This document shows, piece by piece, positions 55,047 through 64,000 of a stretch of 64,000 nt of DNA; positions within the stretch are counted from its first letter, which is position 1, and every line of letters begins with the position of its first letter. The stretch lies in assembly GCA_963668535.1 (NCBI GenBank), contig OY764867.1:186001-250000 (forward strand), in the 5' to 3' direction. Source of the stretch: F22 sp963668535 (lineage in GTDB: Bacteria; Bacteroidota; Bacteroidia; Bacteroidales; Bacteroidaceae). The translations under genes and the position numbers were made by a program. The notes under the pieces were generated by a model that saw nothing but the letters and a program-made list of their open reading frames with translations, did not search any database and was not told the DNA's origin.

Positions 55047-56264
55047 ATGAAACAATTTCGACACTCTATACGATTAGCCAGCATCCTACTCGCAAGTATG
55101 GTATTCTTTATGTCATCATGTGGTGGTAGCGGTGGAAAAGATGAACCAAATGTTCCTACAACACTGCAAGCAATTAATATCCTAGGTACTATCACGACGC
55201 TAACTATTGGACAACAGATAACGTTAACTGCAACTGCCAATCCATCCACAGTTACACTAACGAATCTTGTTTGGTCATCATCAAATAAGAGCGTTGCTAC
55301 AGTCAACAGTTCTGGTACAGTAACTGCCATTGCAGCTGGTACAGCGACCATTAAGGCAAGTGCTCTAGGTAAAACAGATGAATATGACATAACGGTTAGC
55401 GAAAAACCAGCAACTATTATCGACGCAGAATCAATAGATTTGCAAGAGTCAGCTACGATTGAGCTTGGACAATCAAAACAACTAGTAGCCACTGTATCAC
55501 CATCTAATGCAACTTCTCAAACCATTACATGGACATCATCAGATACTAGCATTGCCTCAGTAAATAATGGATTAGTTGAAGCGAAGAAGACAGGTTCTGC
55601 AACCATCGTCGCTACAGTTAAGAATGCCGATAACTCAGAAGTATCTTCAAGTTGTGAAGTTGAAGTGGTCAAATATGCTACAAGCCTAACGCTCAATAAA
55701 TCTTCCATAAGTCTTGAGCAAACAGAAACAGCTTATTTATATGCTACTGTACTGCCAAGCGACGCGACATACAATACTGTGACCTTCTCTTCATCTAACG
55801 AAAATATCGCGACAGTAGACAGAAGCGGAAAAATTATGCCTGTTAACACGGGAACTATCATCATTACAGCTACACTCGACAATGGAGACAAAGGAAAACT
55901 TGAAGCAAAATGTACTGTAGCGGTAATAGCTGAAACCATATTTACGACAGACTTAAGTATTACTCCTACTTCAAAGACATTAGAATCGGGACAAACCGTA
56001 CAAATACATCATACAGTCACTCCAAGCAACGCAACGTATCAAACAGTCACTTGGTCATCAAGCAATTCAACGGTTGCTTCTGTAAATGGCAGTGGACTGG
56101 TTACGGCCAACAATGAAGGTACTGCGACTATTACAGCTACTCTTCAGAATGGTACACAACCAGCTATTGTTAAAACGGTGACTATCACAGTCACTCCAGG
56201 TACGCAAGGAAGTGGAGATGGCATCAGCGATAACGGAGAGATTGGAGAAGTGGGTACCAATTAA
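55047..56264 (+). CDS. Lipoprotein with four Big_2 immunoglobulin-like repeats
   Basis: About 405 residues from ATG 55047 (MKQFRHSIRLAS), chosen because it places the lipobox MSSC correctly. A frame start at 55017 adds ten residues before the signal. Four bacterial Ig-like group 2 repeats are visible, each with the WSSSN/WTSSD-xx-(I/V)A(S/T)V core, G(S/T)AT(I) strand and an NAT-T turn: about 40-118, 127-207, 212-300 and 303-385. The tail is Gly/Asp/Glu-rich. It is the second gene after the M43 protease. It is probably a surface adhesin or a scaffold for its neighbour. Confidence 0.85.
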   Translation: MKQFRHSIRLASILLASMVFFMSSCGGSGGKDEPNVPTTLQAINILGTITTLTIGQQITLTATANPSTVTLTNLVWSSSNKSVATVNSSGTVTAIAAGTATIKASALGKTDEYDITVSEKPATIIDAESIDLQESATIELGQSKQLVATVSPSNATSQTITWTSSDTSIASVNNGLVEAKKTGSATIVATVKNADNSEVSSSCEVEVVKYATSLTLNKSSISLEQTETAYLYATVLPSDATYNTVTFSSSNENIATVDRSGKIMPVNTGTIIITATLDNGDKGKLEAKCTVAVIAETIFTTDLSITPTSKTLESGQTVQIHHTVTPSNATYQTVTWSSSNSTVASVNGSGLVTANNEGTATITATLQNGTQPAIVKTVTITVTPGTQGSGDGISDNGEIGEVGTN

Positions 56265-56363
56265 CCACCCCCATGAGAAAGACTATTTTATACACAGCAA
56301 TTTTAACTTTGCATATTGTGTATACAAACAATCAGTCTTAAGACGAAACATGTAACTTACTAC

Positions 56364-56414
56364 GAGTAGAGGAACTATGGCAGTACGTACTGCCATAGTT
56401 CCCTACTCTTCTTT
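56364..56414 (+). terminator. Terminator after the Big_2 lipoprotein
   Basis: A 22-bp stem (56364-56386 with 56387-56408, one bulged base, GTAC at its tip) is followed by TTCTTT. It lies 100 bases after the Big_2 stop and only 11 bases before the start codon of the next gene, so it may also affect that gene. Confidence 0.7.
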
Positions 56415-56419
56415 ACAAT

Positions 56420-58054
56420 ATGATCCATCCTTTCAATCAAGACATCAGTCAAATAGATTTGCCCAAGGCATTCACCTATCCTTTCCACTATACGCCTCAC
56501 GCATTAAGTATTTTGGCAAGCGAGCAACTTCAAGACTACCTCTGCACACAAACACAGTGGAAAGAGGTACTTCAAGAAGGGAAAATGTTTGGCGTACTTG
56601 TTGTCCAGCACGAAAAAGGGCTAGGCTTTTTAGCTGCATTTTCGGGTTTATTAGACGGTGATAACACCCACGAATACTTCGTGCCACCAGTCTACGACTT
56701 ATTACGTCCAGATGGTTTCTTCAAACAAGAAGAGACACAGATTTCAGCTATCAATACAGCCATAAAAGACATTGAAGAGAGTGCTGAATATCAAGACAAA
56801 AGGCAACAACTGCAAGAAATGCAGAAAATCTCACGTCAAGAGATCTTACTCATGCAGGATCAAGCCAAAAAAGATAGAGCTAGACGCAACGCATTGCGTC
56901 AACAAGATTTATCCTCAGAAGATATTCAAAAGCTTGTTTGGGAAAGTCAATTCCAAAAAGCAGAGTTAGTGCGTTTAAAACGTTTATGGAAAGAACGTAT
57001 TTCGCAACGCCAATCTTCACTTGAAACAATAGAGATGTGCATTCAGGAGTTAAAAGAAGAGCGCAAGCAGCGATCAGCCGCTCTGCAACAAGAGCTATTC
57101 AATCAATTTCAAATGCTCAATGCACATGGAGATCCTAAAGGGCTGTGTGCTATTTTTGAAGATACCGCACACAAAACTCCTCCTGCAGGAAGTGGGGAAT
57201 GTTGTGCTCCTAAACTCCTGCAATATGCCTACCAACATGGATTGCATCCTATATGTATGGCTGAATTTTGGTGGGGCAACTCGCCACAGACAGAGATTCG
57301 TCATCATGGGCAATACTATCCATCATGTCGAGGCAAGTGTCTGCCTATCCTTGGGCATATGCTCCAAGGTCTTACTGTTGACCCCAATCCATTGGTTTCA
57401 ACAACTCCCCAGTACCTCAGTAACCAACTCACTGTGGAGTATGAGGATCAATATCTTATGGTAGTCAACAAGCCTGCTGGCTTATTATCTGCACCAGGCA
57501 AACACTCGGCACATGCTTCGGTATATTCCATCATTCAAGAAAAATATCCAGAGATTACGGGACCATTGATCGTACACCGTTTGGATATGGACACATCGGG
57601 ACTCCTGCTTGTGGCTAAGGATAAACTAACCCATCAGCTTCTGCAAGCGCAGTTTCTTGCACGCTCCATTCATAAGATGTACCTTGCAGATATTAAACTT
57701 AAAATCGTCTCAAAGATTAAAGAAACAGGCGAAATCTACCTTCCTCTTATCTTGGATCATCTAGATAGGCCAAGACAGAAGGTAGATTTTGAACGTGGTA
57801 AGCCTGCACACACCACCTATAAAATTCTCTCACAGGATCACTACCACATACGTATCAGTCTTTTTCCGCACACAGGTCGCACACACCAGCTTCGGGTTCA
57901 TATGGCACATCCATTAGGACTCAATGCTCCTATTGTGGGCGATCCTTTATATGGTGAATCAGCTAATAGGTTGCATCTCCACGCAGCTCAATTACGTTTC
58001 ACCCACCCTATCACGCAAGAAATCATAAGCATTGAGACACTACCTGATTTTTAG
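56420..58054 (+). CDS. RluA-family pseudouridine synthase with long N-terminal extension
   Basis: 544 residues. Residues 1-110 form a conserved N-terminal block (KAFTYPFHYTPHALSILASEQLQDYL, GKMFGVLVV). A charged coiled coil spans about 115-235, and a Cys/His-containing segment about 250-300 (GSGECCAPKLLQYA, PSCRGKC). The catalytic RluA domain follows: VVNKPAGLLSAPGK near 350, HRLDMDTSGLLLVAKDK near 387 with the active-site aspartate, and FPHTGRTHQLRVHMAH near 485. It isomerises uridines in RNA. The target is unknown, and this long form is common in Bacteroidales. No promoter is visible in the short gap from the upstream hairpin. Confidence 0.87.
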   Translation: MIHPFNQDISQIDLPKAFTYPFHYTPHALSILASEQLQDYLCTQTQWKEVLQEGKMFGVLVVQHEKGLGFLAAFSGLLDGDNTHEYFVPPVYDLLRPDGFFKQEETQISAINTAIKDIEESAEYQDKRQQLQEMQKISRQEILLMQDQAKKDRARRNALRQQDLSSEDIQKLVWESQFQKAELVRLKRLWKERISQRQSSLETIEMCIQELKEERKQRSAALQQELFNQFQMLNAHGDPKGLCAIFEDTAHKTPPAGSGECCAPKLLQYAYQHGLHPICMAEFWWGNSPQTEIRHHGQYYPSCRGKCLPILGHMLQGLTVDPNPLVSTTPQYLSNQLTVEYEDQYLMVVNKPAGLLSAPGKHSAHASVYSIIQEKYPEITGPLIVHRLDMDTSGLLLVAKDKLTHQLLQAQFLARSIHKMYLADIKLKIVSKIKETGEIYLPLILDHLDRPRQKVDFERGKPAHTTYKILSQDHYHIRISLFPHTGRTHQLRVHMAHPLGLNAPIVGDPLYGESANRLHLHAAQLRFTHPITQEIISIETLPDF

Positions 58055-58176
58055 AGCAACTTACATTTTGTCAATATCAACACATCGATTCTTGCTAGAA
58101 AAACCCAAATAGCAAAGTGCATCCCTCATAATGAATAGGAACTCTAGTAAAAAGTAAGAGTTTTTTAATCGAGCTT

Positions 58177-58208
58177 TTTGTCAAATTTCTTTTATTTTCT
58201 TATATTTG
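58177..58208 (+). promoter_or_regulatory. Promoter of the Rel/SpoT-like gene
   Basis: TTTG at 58177-58180 and TATATTTG at 58201-58208 with a 20-base spacer, 16 bases before the first possible start codon (58224) and 70 before the second (58278). Confidence 0.7.
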
Positions 58209-58223
58209 TTGGGCTATAGCTAG

Positions 58224-60146
58224 ATGACGAGTCTACACAAACACATCATCCTTGTAGCAGGATCAAAAACAACTAGTATGGAGAATGTAAAAAAAGAGCT
58301 CAAAGAACTCATCCTATTTTGTCGTTCAAAATTATCTATGAACGAGGAAGAGATCAATCGTATTCAAAAAGCATTTGATTTTGCTTGTGCAGCTCACGGC
58401 ACACAAAAGCGTAAATCTGGACAACCATTCATTAGTCACCCTGTGGCAGTAGCTACCATTGTGACAAAAGAATTTGGGTTGGGAGTCGATGCGATCTGTG
58501 CTGCTTTTTTACACGACATCATTGAAGACACAAAATACAGTCAAGAGGATATCAGTGAACTATTCGGTCAGTCGGTGGCCATATTGGTACAAGCCGTCAC
58601 AAAACACAAGAAGGACAATTACGAAGTGTCTCTTCAAGTAGACACCTTCAAACATATGCTCGAATCAATCAATTATGACATTCGAGCTCTTATGATAAAA
58701 TTGGCCGATCGTCTACATAATATGCGCACATTGGACAATATGCCATCATACAAGCAAGTAAAGATTGCCGCAGAAACGGATTATTTTTACGCAGGATTGG
58801 CCAACCGTCTTGGACTATATGACGTTAAAAAAGAACTTGAAGATCTATCTTTGCGTTATCGCACACCACTAGAATATCAACATCTACAAGAATACTTAGA
58901 AGCAGAATATATCAAGGCTCAAGATGGAATCGAAGCTTTTAAAGAAGAAGTAGAAAACATACTGCAAGCACACCAGTTAAATGCTCAAGTTCTTGTAGAA
59001 AGACGACCTGTGTGTAGCATATACAGACGTATCAACGAGAAAAAGATTGATGCTTCTCAAGTCAATCATAAGCACTTCTTTACTATCGTATATGACTCTT
59101 CTTTGGAAGAAGAAAAAGTACGTGCGCTAGAAATATACTCAGTCCTTACTGATCAAATTAAAGACAAGCCCAAAACACTGAAAAACTATATAAATGCCCC
59201 TAAGGAGAATGGGTATCAAAGTTTACATGTAGAGCTACTCAATCAACGTAGTGGATGGGAGGAAGTGCATATATCATCCAATCGCATGATGGCCAAGCAC
59301 CATCGTGGATGTCTTACAGAACGCAATAACAATGCGGAAACATGGGTCGAAAAATTCCGTAAACAACTACAAGATATTGCCTACCATGGAGCCACAGGCA
59401 ATTACATGGAACAAGTAACGACGAATCTATATAATGATGATATTTACATCCTAACTCCTAAGGGAGATATTCGTTCACTGCCTAAAGACAGCACTGTACT
59501 GGATTTGGCTTTTGATATCCATACCAACGTGGGGATATTGGCTAAATATGCCCATGTCAATGGGGAATTGTCTTCAGTCAAACGTGTGCTTCATCGTGGA
59601 GATATCGTAGACATTCACGTCAGTGAAACACCTTGTGTCAAAACGGACTGGATGGAACATGCCCGCACCTATAAGGCACGTCAAAAAATCAGTAGTTATT
59701 TGCATAAACAAGCCAATCGTTTGCAACCAGACTTTCGTTTGTGTCCATACTGTTCCCCTATCCCAGGAGAAGAGGTGGTTGCATTTAAACAAGCAGATCA
59801 GCCTAAACTAGAAGTACACCGTCGTGCGTGCACTAAGGCAATTAGCAAAGCTGCTCAAGCAGGCGATACAATCATAGACTATAAACTAGAGCCTCATCCA
59901 GGTAATCTATACCCTGTCTCTTTGCAACTGATTGCTGGAAACAGTAAGCACTTATTGGCAGATATCATTCATGCGATTTCTACTGAACATGGACTCAATA
60001 TGGATAGAGTAGATAGTATATCTGAAGATGAGATTGTAACTTGCCATATTGATTTCGCCGTACACTCAGTATATGAGCTCAACGATATTATTGCTTATCT
60101 ACGCAATCTTCAAGAAGTATACATCGTGAAACGAACCGTTAAATAA
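58224..60146 (+). CDS. RelA/SpoT homologue, probably hydrolase-only
   Basis: 640 residues, and an internal ATG at 58278 (MENVKKELKEL) may be the true start. The HD domain is intact: SGQPFISHPVAVATIV near 72, FLHDIIEDTKYS near 96-107, IKLADRLHNMRTLDNMP near 166. The synthetase domain keeps YINAPKENGYQSLHVELL, but the segment that should carry the catalytic aspartate (xDxxAxR-type) reads HKHFFTIVYDSS, and the EIQIRT segment reads EVHISS. TGS (about 405-470) and C-terminal ACT (about 560-638) domains follow. It is predicted to degrade (p)ppGpp with no synthesis. It has its own promoter. Confidence 0.87.
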   Translation: MTSLHKHIILVAGSKTTSMENVKKELKELILFCRSKLSMNEEEINRIQKAFDFACAAHGTQKRKSGQPFISHPVAVATIVTKEFGLGVDAICAAFLHDIIEDTKYSQEDISELFGQSVAILVQAVTKHKKDNYEVSLQVDTFKHMLESINYDIRALMIKLADRLHNMRTLDNMPSYKQVKIAAETDYFYAGLANRLGLYDVKKELEDLSLRYRTPLEYQHLQEYLEAEYIKAQDGIEAFKEEVENILQAHQLNAQVLVERRPVCSIYRRINEKKIDASQVNHKHFFTIVYDSSLEEEKVRALEIYSVLTDQIKDKPKTLKNYINAPKENGYQSLHVELLNQRSGWEEVHISSNRMMAKHHRGCLTERNNNAETWVEKFRKQLQDIAYHGATGNYMEQVTTNLYNDDIYILTPKGDIRSLPKDSTVLDLAFDIHTNVGILAKYAHVNGELSSVKRVLHRGDIVDIHVSETPCVKTDWMEHARTYKARQKISSYLHKQANRLQPDFRLCPYCSPIPGEEVVAFKQADQPKLEVHRRACTKAISKAAQAGDTIIDYKLEPHPGNLYPVSLQLIAGNSKHLLADIIHAISTEHGLNMDRVDSISEDEIVTCHIDFAVHSVYELNDIIAYLRNLQEVYIVKRTVK

Positions 60147-60152
60147 GACTTG

Positions 60153-60234
60153 CTTATCATGATAAGTAGATCCTGCTACACATGATAAACAGGTATTACT
60201 ACTCGTGTTAAGTAGATTCTACTACACATGATAA
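60153..60234 (+). repeat. Palindrome and two imperfect direct repeats beside the IS66 remnant
   Basis: A 14-base palindrome (60153-60166) is followed by two 25-base repeats, 60164-60188 and 60210-60234. They begin AAGTAGAT and end CTACACATGATAA and differ at two positions. Each contains its own GTAG/CTAC dyad. They lie between the Rel stop and the start of recognisable transposase sequence and may be leftover insertion-site or regulatory repeats. Confidence 0.55.
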
Positions 60235-60255
60235 GTAAGGTGTATTAAAAAGAAA

Positions 60256-61339
60256 CGGGTGCTCCTCGCAAAGACATCATGAAAGACTTGCCTGTAGTCG
60301 AAGAAGTCCATTGAAGCAGAGCAAATCGACTTGACCAAATACAAGCGCATAGGTCAGGAAGAAACCAAAGTGATGGAGTTCACTCCGGGCAAGCTGTATG
60401 TACGCCATATAATACGACCCAAGTATGCTTTAATCAATCAAGAAGATGATAAAACACATCCTGCTATAGCCATTGCTAAAATGCCTCTTTTACCTGTCAA
60501 TAAAAGTATGGCAGGATCTAGTTTACTAGCCGAGGTGATTCAGCAAAAATACGCTTTTCACTTACCCTTCTACAGACAAATTCAGCAGTTCAAGCAACTA
60601 GGTGTTAAGCTCTCTTCCTCAACTATCAATGATTGGTACAATGCATCAGCTAATTTATTGGAGCCACTCTATAACTTAGTTAAAAAAAAGTCTTAGCTAG
60701 TGACTACATCCAAATGGACGAAACAGTGCTACCTGTTATTGATAAGAGCAAACACATGGCTGCCAAACGGTATATGTGGGTAGCACACGGTGCTGGGCGT
60801 ATATCAGAAGGAAGTTCTTCGATGCCCAAAAGCAAAACAAGACACTTGCCCAACACGCATTATCTCAAATCAGCCTTCTATATGATATTGAAGCCAAAAT
60901 CAAAGAGCAAACTCTTTCTTCACAGGAAATCCTCGAGGAAAGGGAACGTCTTGCTGCCCCTATTATTGATGCACTAGAAACATGGATAGAAGAAAACTAT
61001 AAAAAGGTACTTCCAAAGAGTACCTTAGGCAAAGCCATGTCTTATACGTATAGCTTGATACCTAAGCTCAGAGTATATCTTCAAAATCCAGCATTGCTCA
61101 TTGACAACAATATGGTAGAAAATGCCATACGCCCACTAACACTAGGAAGAAAGAACTTCCTATTCTGTGGCAACCACAACTCAGCTAAAAACACAGCTAT
61201 CATGTTTACGCTAATCAACTCGTGTAAGCATAACGATGTCAATATCAGAGAGTGGCTAACTCATGTCATGACCAAGATTCCTTACATGACTCAAAGCAAA
61301 GAAGATCTACACAGCTTACTGCCTGCCAACTGGAAATAG
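60256..61339 (+). pseudogene. Decayed IS66-family transposase (TnpC) remnant
   Basis: Pieces of one IS66 transposase lie in several frames. 60258-60311 gives a fragment with LPVVEEV. 60310-60696 gives IEAEQIDLTKYKRIGQEE, MEFTPGKLYVRHIIRPKYA, AGSSLLAEVIQQKYAFHLPFYRQ. After a shift at an eight-A run, 60700 onward reads ASDYIQMDETVLPVID and RYMWVAH. 60776-61339 gives RCWAYIRRKFFDAQ ... NNMVENAIRPLTLGRKNFLFCG ... WLTHVM. The N-terminal part is missing, and roughly 50 codons of the catalytic core between RYMWVAH and RCWAYIRRKF are deleted. No intact inverted-repeat ends are seen. The element cannot move by itself. Confidence 0.9.
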
Positions 61340-61502
61340 ACCTCAAAAGGACAGGAGTGAGAAAGTCGTGTCAAAAATTCTCATGACTATCACTTTTTCT
61401 CATTTAACCGCATTCTTGAGCATGTTGACCCCTCCCTTAGTGCAGGGGGAACGTTATCATATGGTGTGATTCATCGGACACTTACTTTCCTTATATAGAA
61501 AC

Positions 61503-61541
61503 AAAAAAGAAGGCATGCCGATAAATTTCTCGGCATGCCTT
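61503..61541 (-). terminator. Terminator of dsbD
   Basis: A 12-bp perfect stem (61510-61521 with 61530-61541) has an 8-base loop. On the minus strand C and six U follow (61509-61503). It lies 30 bases after the dsbD stop. Confidence 0.88.
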
Positions 61542-61571
61542 TATTATTATACGATATAGCACCACAGTGGC

Positions 61572-63623
61572 TTATCTCTTTTCATACTCCTTCAATCCTG
61601 CTTTTAGGAATTGCACATATTCAGGAATACTTTCATTGTAGCTGTACGCACCTTCCAACGGTAAGCCATCATTGTCAACAAGCACATAAAATGGCTGTGC
61701 ATTGACTCCAAACTTCACACGTTGTAAATAACTCCACTTATCACCAAGAGTACGCAAAGTACGAGATTTACCGTTTTCTATGACTTTCAGTTTCTCTGGT
61801 AATGGTTTCTTATTATCCACATACAAAGTAATCAACACATAATCTTTGTTGATGATGCTAGATACAGTAGGATCTGTCCACACAGCTAATTCCATACGAC
61901 GACAATTGACACAACCATACCCTGTAAAATCAAGCATTACTGGTTTATTGTGCAATTTAGCATAAGCCATCCCAGCTTCGTAGTCTTCGAATTGTGCATG
62001 CACTTCTTTATCATATAAATTAAAATCTTGGGTTTGCATAGGAGGAGCAAAAGCACTAATCGCTTTCAATGGTGCTCCCCATAATCCTGGAATCATATAT
62101 ACTGCAAAAGCCAATGACAACAAGGCCATAAAGAATCGAGGGATACCTATTTTATTGTTGTCATCATCATGTGGGAATTTAATCATCCCCAACAAATACA
62201 CGCCTAGGAGACCAAAAATGACAATCCATAATGCAAGAAAAGGTTCTCTATCTAATATTCCCCAACCATATGCCAAGTCGGCTACTGATAAGAATTTCAG
62301 GGCAAATGCCAACTCTAAGAATCCAAGAGTTACCTTCATAACGTTCATCCATCCACCTGATTTGGGCATTCGTTTCAACCATGTAGGAAATAACGCAAAC
62401 AATGTAAATGGCAAAGCTAATGCCAGGGCAAATCCAAACATTCCAATAGCTGGTCCAACAACACTACCCGTTGTGGATACTTCTACTAAAAGGAAACCTA
62501 TGATTGGACCAGTACATGAAAAAGAGACCAATGCCAATGTAAACGCCATCAAAAAGATGCTAAGCATCCCACTCGTCTCTTCACTCTTACGGTCTACCGC
62601 ATTGGACCATGAACTAGGCAGGGTAATCTCGAAACCTCCAAGGAAAGAAGCTGCAAATACCACAAGCATGGCGAAGAATAAGATATTGAAAATAGCATTA
62701 GTTGCTAAGGAGTTGAGTGCACTAGCACCAAAAATTAAAGTGATAGATAGCCCTAACACCAAATAAATAACAATAATAGATATACCATATGAGACAGCAT
62801 CGCGTATTCCTTTGCTTCTATCCTTCGTACGTTTTATAAAGAAACTAACCGTCATAGGGATAATAGGCCATACACATGGTGTCAATAAAGCAAGTAATCC
62901 GCCACCAAAACCTGCCAAGAAGATGAAAATCCAAGAATGGTCTTTCGTCTCTTTATGAGTATCAAAAGCGCTTAGTTCTTCAATAACAGGCGTCCACAAA
63001 GCTCCACCAATAGCAGACCTTTTTTTGGCCTCTATCTTTTTAACAGGTGTAACACTCCCCTTTTTATCTGATTTCTGTACTTTTATGGTCTTCAATGTAG
63101 ACAAATCTACCGGTTTACCCGCTTCGTCTGATTTTTTAGCAACTGCTTTTTCTAACGCAACAACATCTCCATGAGAGAAAGAGAAATCGACTGATGTAGG
63201 AGGTAAACAACTCTCATCGTCACACGCACCGTACTGGAAGTATCCTTCAATTAAATAATCCTCTCGATCTAAAATGACATTTTGTGTAAACGCCGCATTG
63301 TGCTCAAAATAGCGCACTTTCATGGCAAACAAATCGTCATAAGCCTCTATTTCAGTTCCCGCTGGCAAGAACATCCCATCTAAATGTGCTCCTAGGATTT
63401 TTTCAATATGTATTGCCGCCGAAGTCGGTCCATCACCAAGTCTAGTAGAGTACATATGCCAACCTGATGCAATAGTAGCTTGAACTAATATTTGATATCT
63501 CTTAGCCGAACGTTTTTGAATCTGCACATCTATATGGACGGGATCTTCACTCAACTGTGCCCGCATAGCTACAGGCGACAATAAAGTAAAAAGAAGCAAA
63601 AGAAGGGGGAATAATTTTTTCAT
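61572..63623 (-). CDS. dsbD: Thiol:disulfide interchange protein DsbD-like
   Basis: 683 residues, three parts. Signal peptide (ending MRAQ near 23). The periplasmic alpha-domain carries a redox cysteine pair, GACDDESCLPP, near 133-143. A membrane domain of about eight TM helices (about 228-540) has the two conserved cysteines in LTPCVWPIIPM and SFSCTGPIIGF. The C-terminal thioredoxin-like gamma domain has GCVNCRRME near 571. It passes electrons from cytoplasmic thioredoxin to periplasmic proteins. A Dabb gene lies 32 bases upstream. Confidence 0.92.
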   Translation of the reverse strand: MKKLFPLLLLLFTLLSPVAMRAQLSEDPVHIDVQIQKRSAKRYQILVQATIASGWHMYSTRLGDGPTSAAIHIEKILGAHLDGMFLPAGTEIEAYDDLFAMKVRYFEHNAAFTQNVILDREDYLIEGYFQYGACDDESCLPPTSVDFSFSHGDVVALEKAVAKKSDEAGKPVDLSTLKTIKVQKSDKKGSVTPVKKIEAKKRSAIGGALWTPVIEELSAFDTHKETKDHSWIFIFLAGFGGGLLALLTPCVWPIIPMTVSFFIKRTKDRSKGIRDAVSYGISIIVIYLVLGLSITLIFGASALNSLATNAIFNILFFAMLVVFAASFLGGFEITLPSSWSNAVDRKSEETSGMLSIFLMAFTLALVSFSCTGPIIGFLLVEVSTTGSVVGPAIGMFGFALALALPFTLFALFPTWLKRMPKSGGWMNVMKVTLGFLELAFALKFLSVADLAYGWGILDREPFLALWIVIFGLLGVYLLGMIKFPHDDDNNKIGIPRFFMALLSLAFAVYMIPGLWGAPLKAISAFAPPMQTQDFNLYDKEVHAQFEDYEAGMAYAKLHNKPVMLDFTGYGCVNCRRMELAVWTDPTVSSIINKDYVLITLYVDNKKPLPEKLKVIENGKSRTLRTLGDKWSYLQRVKFGVNAQPFYVLVDNDGLPLEGAYSYNESIPEYVQFLKAGLKEYEKR

Positions 63624-63655
63624 ATATAATTAAGTGGTTCTTAGTTTTAAATAAA

Positions 63656-63955
63656 TTACGCGGAATAATCGGCACATGCACGATAAACAACATGGTCTTT
63701 TATAATACTCGCAGCTTTGATGTGTGCGGGGTGTTTAGCATAAATAGCGACATCTTCCATAGTAGCCACTTCACACATAAGTGCAATGTCAAAAGACTCT
63801 TCAGGATTCTCGTTAAAGCCCACTTCTATAGATTGAATCACATCAATAGCATTAGGCAATGCTTCGATTGCATTTTTAAAATCTGTCTTAAGTTTTGTGA
63901 TTTGAGCGGCGCTCAAATCTTCATTTAGCTTAAATAATACATTGTGCTTGATCAT
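63656..63955 (-). CDS. Dabb (stress-responsive A/B barrel) domain protein
   Basis: 99 residues covering one Dabb domain. It starts with the typical MIKHNVLFKLNED strand, then LKTDFKNAIEALPNAIDVIQSIEVGFN and DIALMCEVATMEDVAIYAKHPAHIKAASIIKDHV. This is the histidine-containing dimeric alpha/beta-barrel pattern. Function in bacteria is poorly defined. It is probably co-transcribed with dsbD, 32 bases downstream. A TATATTTG on the plus strand at 63982-63989 may belong to a gene beyond the window. Confidence 0.88.
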   Translation of the reverse strand: MIKHNVLFKLNEDLSAAQITKLKTDFKNAIEALPNAIDVIQSIEVGFNENPEESFDIALMCEVATMEDVAIYAKHPAHIKAASIIKDHVVYRACADYSA

Positions 63956-64000
63956 AATTTGGCAGTCAATTAATTTGTTACTATATTTGCTCGGCTATAC

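Noticed and set aside
56377..56661. 94-residue frame overlapping the RluA-type gene
   Set aside because: Begins inside the terminator hairpin and overlaps the N-terminus of a well-supported gene in another frame.
60714..60977. Independent 87-residue gene
   Set aside because: Its first half is the middle of the broken IS66 transposase and its second half is out of frame with it.
62155..62766. 203-residue open frame on the plus strand
   Set aside because: Antisense to the membrane domain of dsbD; its polar composition is what hydrophobic codons give in reverse.
1..64000. tRNA, rRNA, tmRNA or prophage
   Set aside because: No cloverleaf, rRNA core sequence, integrase or phage structural gene was recognised on either strand.

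Overview
The window looks like a chromosomal segment of a member of the Bacteroidales. It is AT-rich. The promoters that can be read follow the Bacteroidetes pattern: TTG or TTTG, then 18-21 bases, then TAnnTTTG. Many lipoproteins carry fimbrillin-like domains. Family-typical genes are present (DUF5723, DUF4923, DUF4250, a TonB thiamin receptor next to pnuT and thiN, and a thrA-apgM-thrC operon). I saw no tRNA, rRNA, CRISPR array or prophage. The only mobile element is a decayed IS66 remnant.

Layout. 1-138 is the lysine/cysteine-rich 3' end of an unknown gene. 350-3579 (minus) holds an outer-membrane barrel protein and a lipoprotein. 3839-9687 (minus) is a surface-glycan cluster in which two short peptides alternate with two large lipoproteins: peptide 1, a GH13 pullulanase-like enzyme, peptide 2, and a fimbrillin/SusE-F-like protein. 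9968-14777 (plus) is housekeeping: ysxC, a DUF4923 gene, prs, a carboxynorspermidine-dehydrogenase-like gene and recA. 14893-16812 (minus) has two glycosyltransferases and a 59-residue DUF4250 protein. 17076-20789 (plus) is a TPP-riboswitch-controlled thiamin uptake operon. 20857-25148 (minus) has a universal stress protein, a small HTH protein and htpG. After a DNA-glycosylase-like gene and a small barrel protein come the threonine operon (27040-32137, minus) and a frameshifted ansA (32347-33383, plus).

33384-33620 lies between convergent genes and holds three near-identical palindromes. Next is an operon of four membrane sensor histidine kinases (33621-41150, minus) with its own clear promoter and no response regulator. 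Two of the four lack the phospho-accepting histidine. menE and glyA follow (minus), then a split chromate transporter (plus), then a TetR-controlled YbhFGSR-like efflux operon (45114-51626, minus). 51962-56264 (plus) encodes an M43 metalloprotease lipoprotein with a fimbrillin-like N-terminus and a four-repeat Big_2 lipoprotein. The window ends with an RluA-type pseudouridine synthase, a Rel/SpoT protein whose synthetase site looks dead, the IS66 remnant, dsbD and a Dabb-domain gene.

The observations I rate highest are the four-kinase operon with its pseudokinases, the alternating peptide/lipoprotein module, a shared fimbrillin-like N-terminal domain on three proteins with different C-terminal functions, and the triple palindrome at 33506-33593. 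All functional calls come from reading motifs in the sequence. No database search was run.
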